Origin: CAVVEQ01 sp963806635 | Lineage (GTDB): Bacteria; Chloroflexota; Anaerolineae; Anaerolineales; Anaerolineaceae | Direction of reading: 5' to 3' | Assembly (NCBI GenBank): GCA_963806635.1 | Contig: CAWDZA010000016.1 | Span: 1 to 64,000, forward strand | Length of the DNA: 64,000 bases | In this document: positions 62,251 through 64,000 of the stretch, piece by piece | Layout: every line of letters begins with the position of its first letter | How positions within the stretch are numbered: the first letter of the stretch is position 1 | The notes under the pieces: generated by a model | What the model was told of the DNA's origin: nothing | The model's database searches: none | The model's input: the letters and a program-made list of their open reading frames with translations, nothing else | Position numbers and translations under genes: made by a program

Positions 62251-64000
62251 AAAAACCTTCCAACTTTGAGAAATCAGCAGTGCCAGCAGCTAAATTTGCA
62301 GTTTGCTGAAGTAATTTTAGACGGTTTTCACGTTGTTTTGGGTCATCCGACATGACCATTACTTTTTCAAAAAAGTTATTAATTACAGGTATTTGTGGCT
62401 CAAATGTTTCTAAAAGGTTTGCAGGTGACCCACTTGTGTTGAATGAAGCCTTCATTACTTGAAACGAATTGTAAAGATCTTTTTCCGCCGGTTCTGTGAA
62501 AGAAGATGGATCAATTTCCGTCGATGAATTTAATGGATAATCGCGGGTGATGCGCACGCAGCGCGCGTAGGCTGGCAGGATCTGATGCCAATCCGGGCGG
62601 TTAACCCATTCCGTCAGTTCCTTTACTGCGTGGATGGCTTTAGCCGGATTACTGCCCTGCTCGGCCAGTACTGCTGCCACCACATCGTAACGATACCCCT
62701 GCTCCAACAGGATACTCTGCAGCCGCCCGACGATAAAGTCCCGGCAGGCCATCAAGCTTTCATCGCCGGCCAGCATGGCCAGCCCCGTGGCTGCCATGAA
62801 GAGCCCCCGGTTGATATCAAAATCCAGGTCCCAGTCGATGAGCGCCTGCACCAGGCCGATGGCTGCCCGGCGTTGGGCAAAGGGATCCTTGGTGCCGCTG
62901 GGCGCCAGCCCCACGCCAAAGAGCCCCGCCAGGCTGTCGAAGCGGTCCGCCAGACTGATGGCCAGCGAAGCCTTGGTGGTTGGGGAGGCATCCCCGGCAA
63001 AACGCGGGCGGTAATGGTCGCGAATCGCATCCGCCACCGCTTCCTCTTCGCCGGATTTCAGGGCGTAGAATCTGCCCATCGTTCCCTGCAGGGATGTCAT
63101 CTCCACCACCATCTTGCTCACCAAATCCGCCTTGCAGAGCATGGCAGCCCTTAGGGCGGTTTCTCTTTCCTTTCCTTCCAGTCCCAGAGGCTCAGCCAGC
63201 TCATTTACCAACCGCTCAATACGCCGGCTTTTGTCCAGCATGGAACCAAGCTTCACCTGGAAAGTGAGCGTGGCCAGGCGCGGCAGGAAATCCTCGAGCT
63301 TGTGCTGAAGATCATGTTTAATGAAGAAATCGGCGTCATTGAATCGGGCGGTGATCACCTGCTCGTTGCCATCGGCAACGGTATCCAGGAATTGGTCATC
63401 GCCATTGCGCACACCTACGAAGTTTGGCAGAAGGCTACTATCCGCTTTACGGATGGTGAAATAGCGCTGGTGTTTTTCCATTACCGAGATCAACACTTCC
63501 GCCGGCAGGCGTAGGAAATCCGGGTTGAATTTCCCCAGGAAGGCTTGCGGCGCTTCCACCAGGTTGGTGACTTCATCCAGGATCGTATCGGAGAGAACCG
63601 GCTCACCACCCGCCTTTCGCATCACTTCCTTCACCTGCTTCTCGATCGCCTCCCGCCGGGCTTGTGGATCAAGGATGATCCCCTGGGCTTCCAAAACCTT
63701 GATGTATTGGGTGGTGCTTCCAACCTCGATCTGCGCGGGGGTATTTAGCCGCAGCCCGCGGGTGGTGCCATCGGCTGTCAAACCGGCGAATTCGAAGGGA
63801 ATGACCTGCCCTCCGGCAAGCGCCAGCAGCCAGCGTATCGGGCGCGAAAAGACCACGTTGGAACTGTTCCAGCGGATGGATTTATCGAATTTGATCCCGC
63901 CGATCAGCTCCGGCAGCGCTTTTTGAAGAACCTCCGCGGCAGAAAAACCGTTCTCCTGAAGGTCCGCCGTCACGTAGCTGCCGTCTTCCATCTCCCGCAC
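62249..64000 (-). CDS. glyS: glycyl-tRNA synthetase beta subunit (5' part beyond the window)
   Basis: The 583 visible residues contain the beta-subunit hallmarks IRWNSSNVVFSRPIRWLLAL, GFTTRGLR-like DGTTRGLRLNT, FLRLPAEVLISVMEKHQRYF, and the HD-like YDVVAAVLAEQGSNPA, followed by the anticodon-binding region to the stop. The beta subunit helps bind tRNA(Gly). Full-length GlyS has about 690 residues, so about 100 or more are missing beyond position 64000. A fusion with GlyQ, as in some bacteria, cannot be excluded because the N-terminus is outside. Confidence 0.95.
   Translation of the reverse strand: MREMEDGSYVTADLQENGFSAAEVLQKALPELIGGIKFDKSIRWNSSNVVFSRPIRWLLALAGGQVIPFEFAGLTADGTTRGLRLNTPAQIEVGSTTQYIKVLEAQGIILDPQARREAIEKQVKEVMRKAGGEPVLSDTILDEVTNLVEAPQAFLGKFNPDFLRLPAEVLISVMEKHQRYFTIRKADSSLLPNFVGVRNGDDQFLDTVADGNEQVITARFNDADFFIKHDLQHKLEDFLPRLATLTFQVKLGSMLDKSRRIERLVNELAEPLGLEGKERETALRAAMLCKADLVSKMVVEMTSLQGTMGRFYALKSGEEEAVADAIRDHYRPRFAGDASPTTKASLAISLADRFDSLAGLFGVGLAPSGTKDPFAQRRAAIGLVQALIDWDLDFDINRGLFMAATGLAMLAGDESLMACRDFIVGRLQSILLEQGYRYDVVAAVLAEQGSNPAKAIHAVKELTEWVNRPDWHQILPAYARCVRITRDYPLNSSTEIDPSSFTEPAEKDLYNSFQVMKASFNTSGSPANLLETFEPQIPVINNFFEKVMVMSDDPKQRENRLKLLQQTANLAAGTADFSKLEGF

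Overview
The window reads as chromosomal DNA of a filamentous-type Chloroflexota bacterium, most likely Anaerolineae (moderate confidence). This rests on gene content and style: threonine/proline-rich stalks on surface lipoproteins, tandem LytR-CpsA-Psr proteins, a VanW protein, a very long SecA, a DUF3090 + SCO1664-family pair, frequent TTG/GTG starts, and several genes that begin 6-10 nt after a -10 box. The partial 16S gene could settle the assignment. I see no phage, plasmid, CRISPR array, integrase, transposase or tRNA gene.

Layout. 1-1530: 5' two thirds of a 16S rRNA gene (minus strand) with three tandem sigma70-type promoters. 1.6-10.5 kb: envelope genes (a frame-broken GT2 glycosyltransferase, a large GT-C-like membrane protein beside a decayed paralogue, VanW, a Trm112-like zinc protein, two tandem LCP ligases, the second with two indels). 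10.6-16.6 kb: a complete oligopeptide-type ABC operon whose binding protein appears circularly permuted. 16.7-30.6 kb: an HD-GYP multi-sensor, NAD synthetase, secreted proteins, cyclophilin, an SDR, a methyltransferase, a CDGSH iron-sulfur protein, urocanate hydratase and two tandem membrane-anchored repeat proteins. 30.7-45.5 kb: secA, an S1-domain protein, a dipeptidase, a pair of M16 peptidases, acpS, a phosphoesterase, a ParB-like/DUF4032 protein, then the frr-uppS-cdsA block. 45.5-54.7 kb: glpX, rplS, an amidotransferase, murI, the DUF3090/SCO1664 pair, homoserine dehydrogenase, a shrunken thiolase-like protein, folK, folP and lpdA. 54.7-55.1 kb: a repeat island. 55.1-59.3 kb (minus strand): a glycerol-3-phosphate-dehydrogenase-like operon (two flavoproteins + DUF1667 + an alpha/alpha-toroid protein). 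59.4-64 kb: a CDF metal exporter, a CAP-LysM protein, an ADP-ribosylglycohydrolase and glyS running off the window.

Functional themes are wall and envelope building (LCP, VanW, MurI, UppS, CdsA, SecA), peptide uptake and breakdown (ABC operon, dipeptidase, M16 pair), and housekeeping (Frr, L19, S1-domain protein, GlyS, folate, NAD, NADH and FBP metabolism).

Caution on sequence quality: I count about eighteen single-base frame disruptions, twelve of them between 54.2 and 60.5 kb. In most cases the alternative frame continues the same protein family, so many are more likely sequencing or assembly indels than true pseudogenes. They are annotated as frame-disrupted genes spanning the whole reading region.
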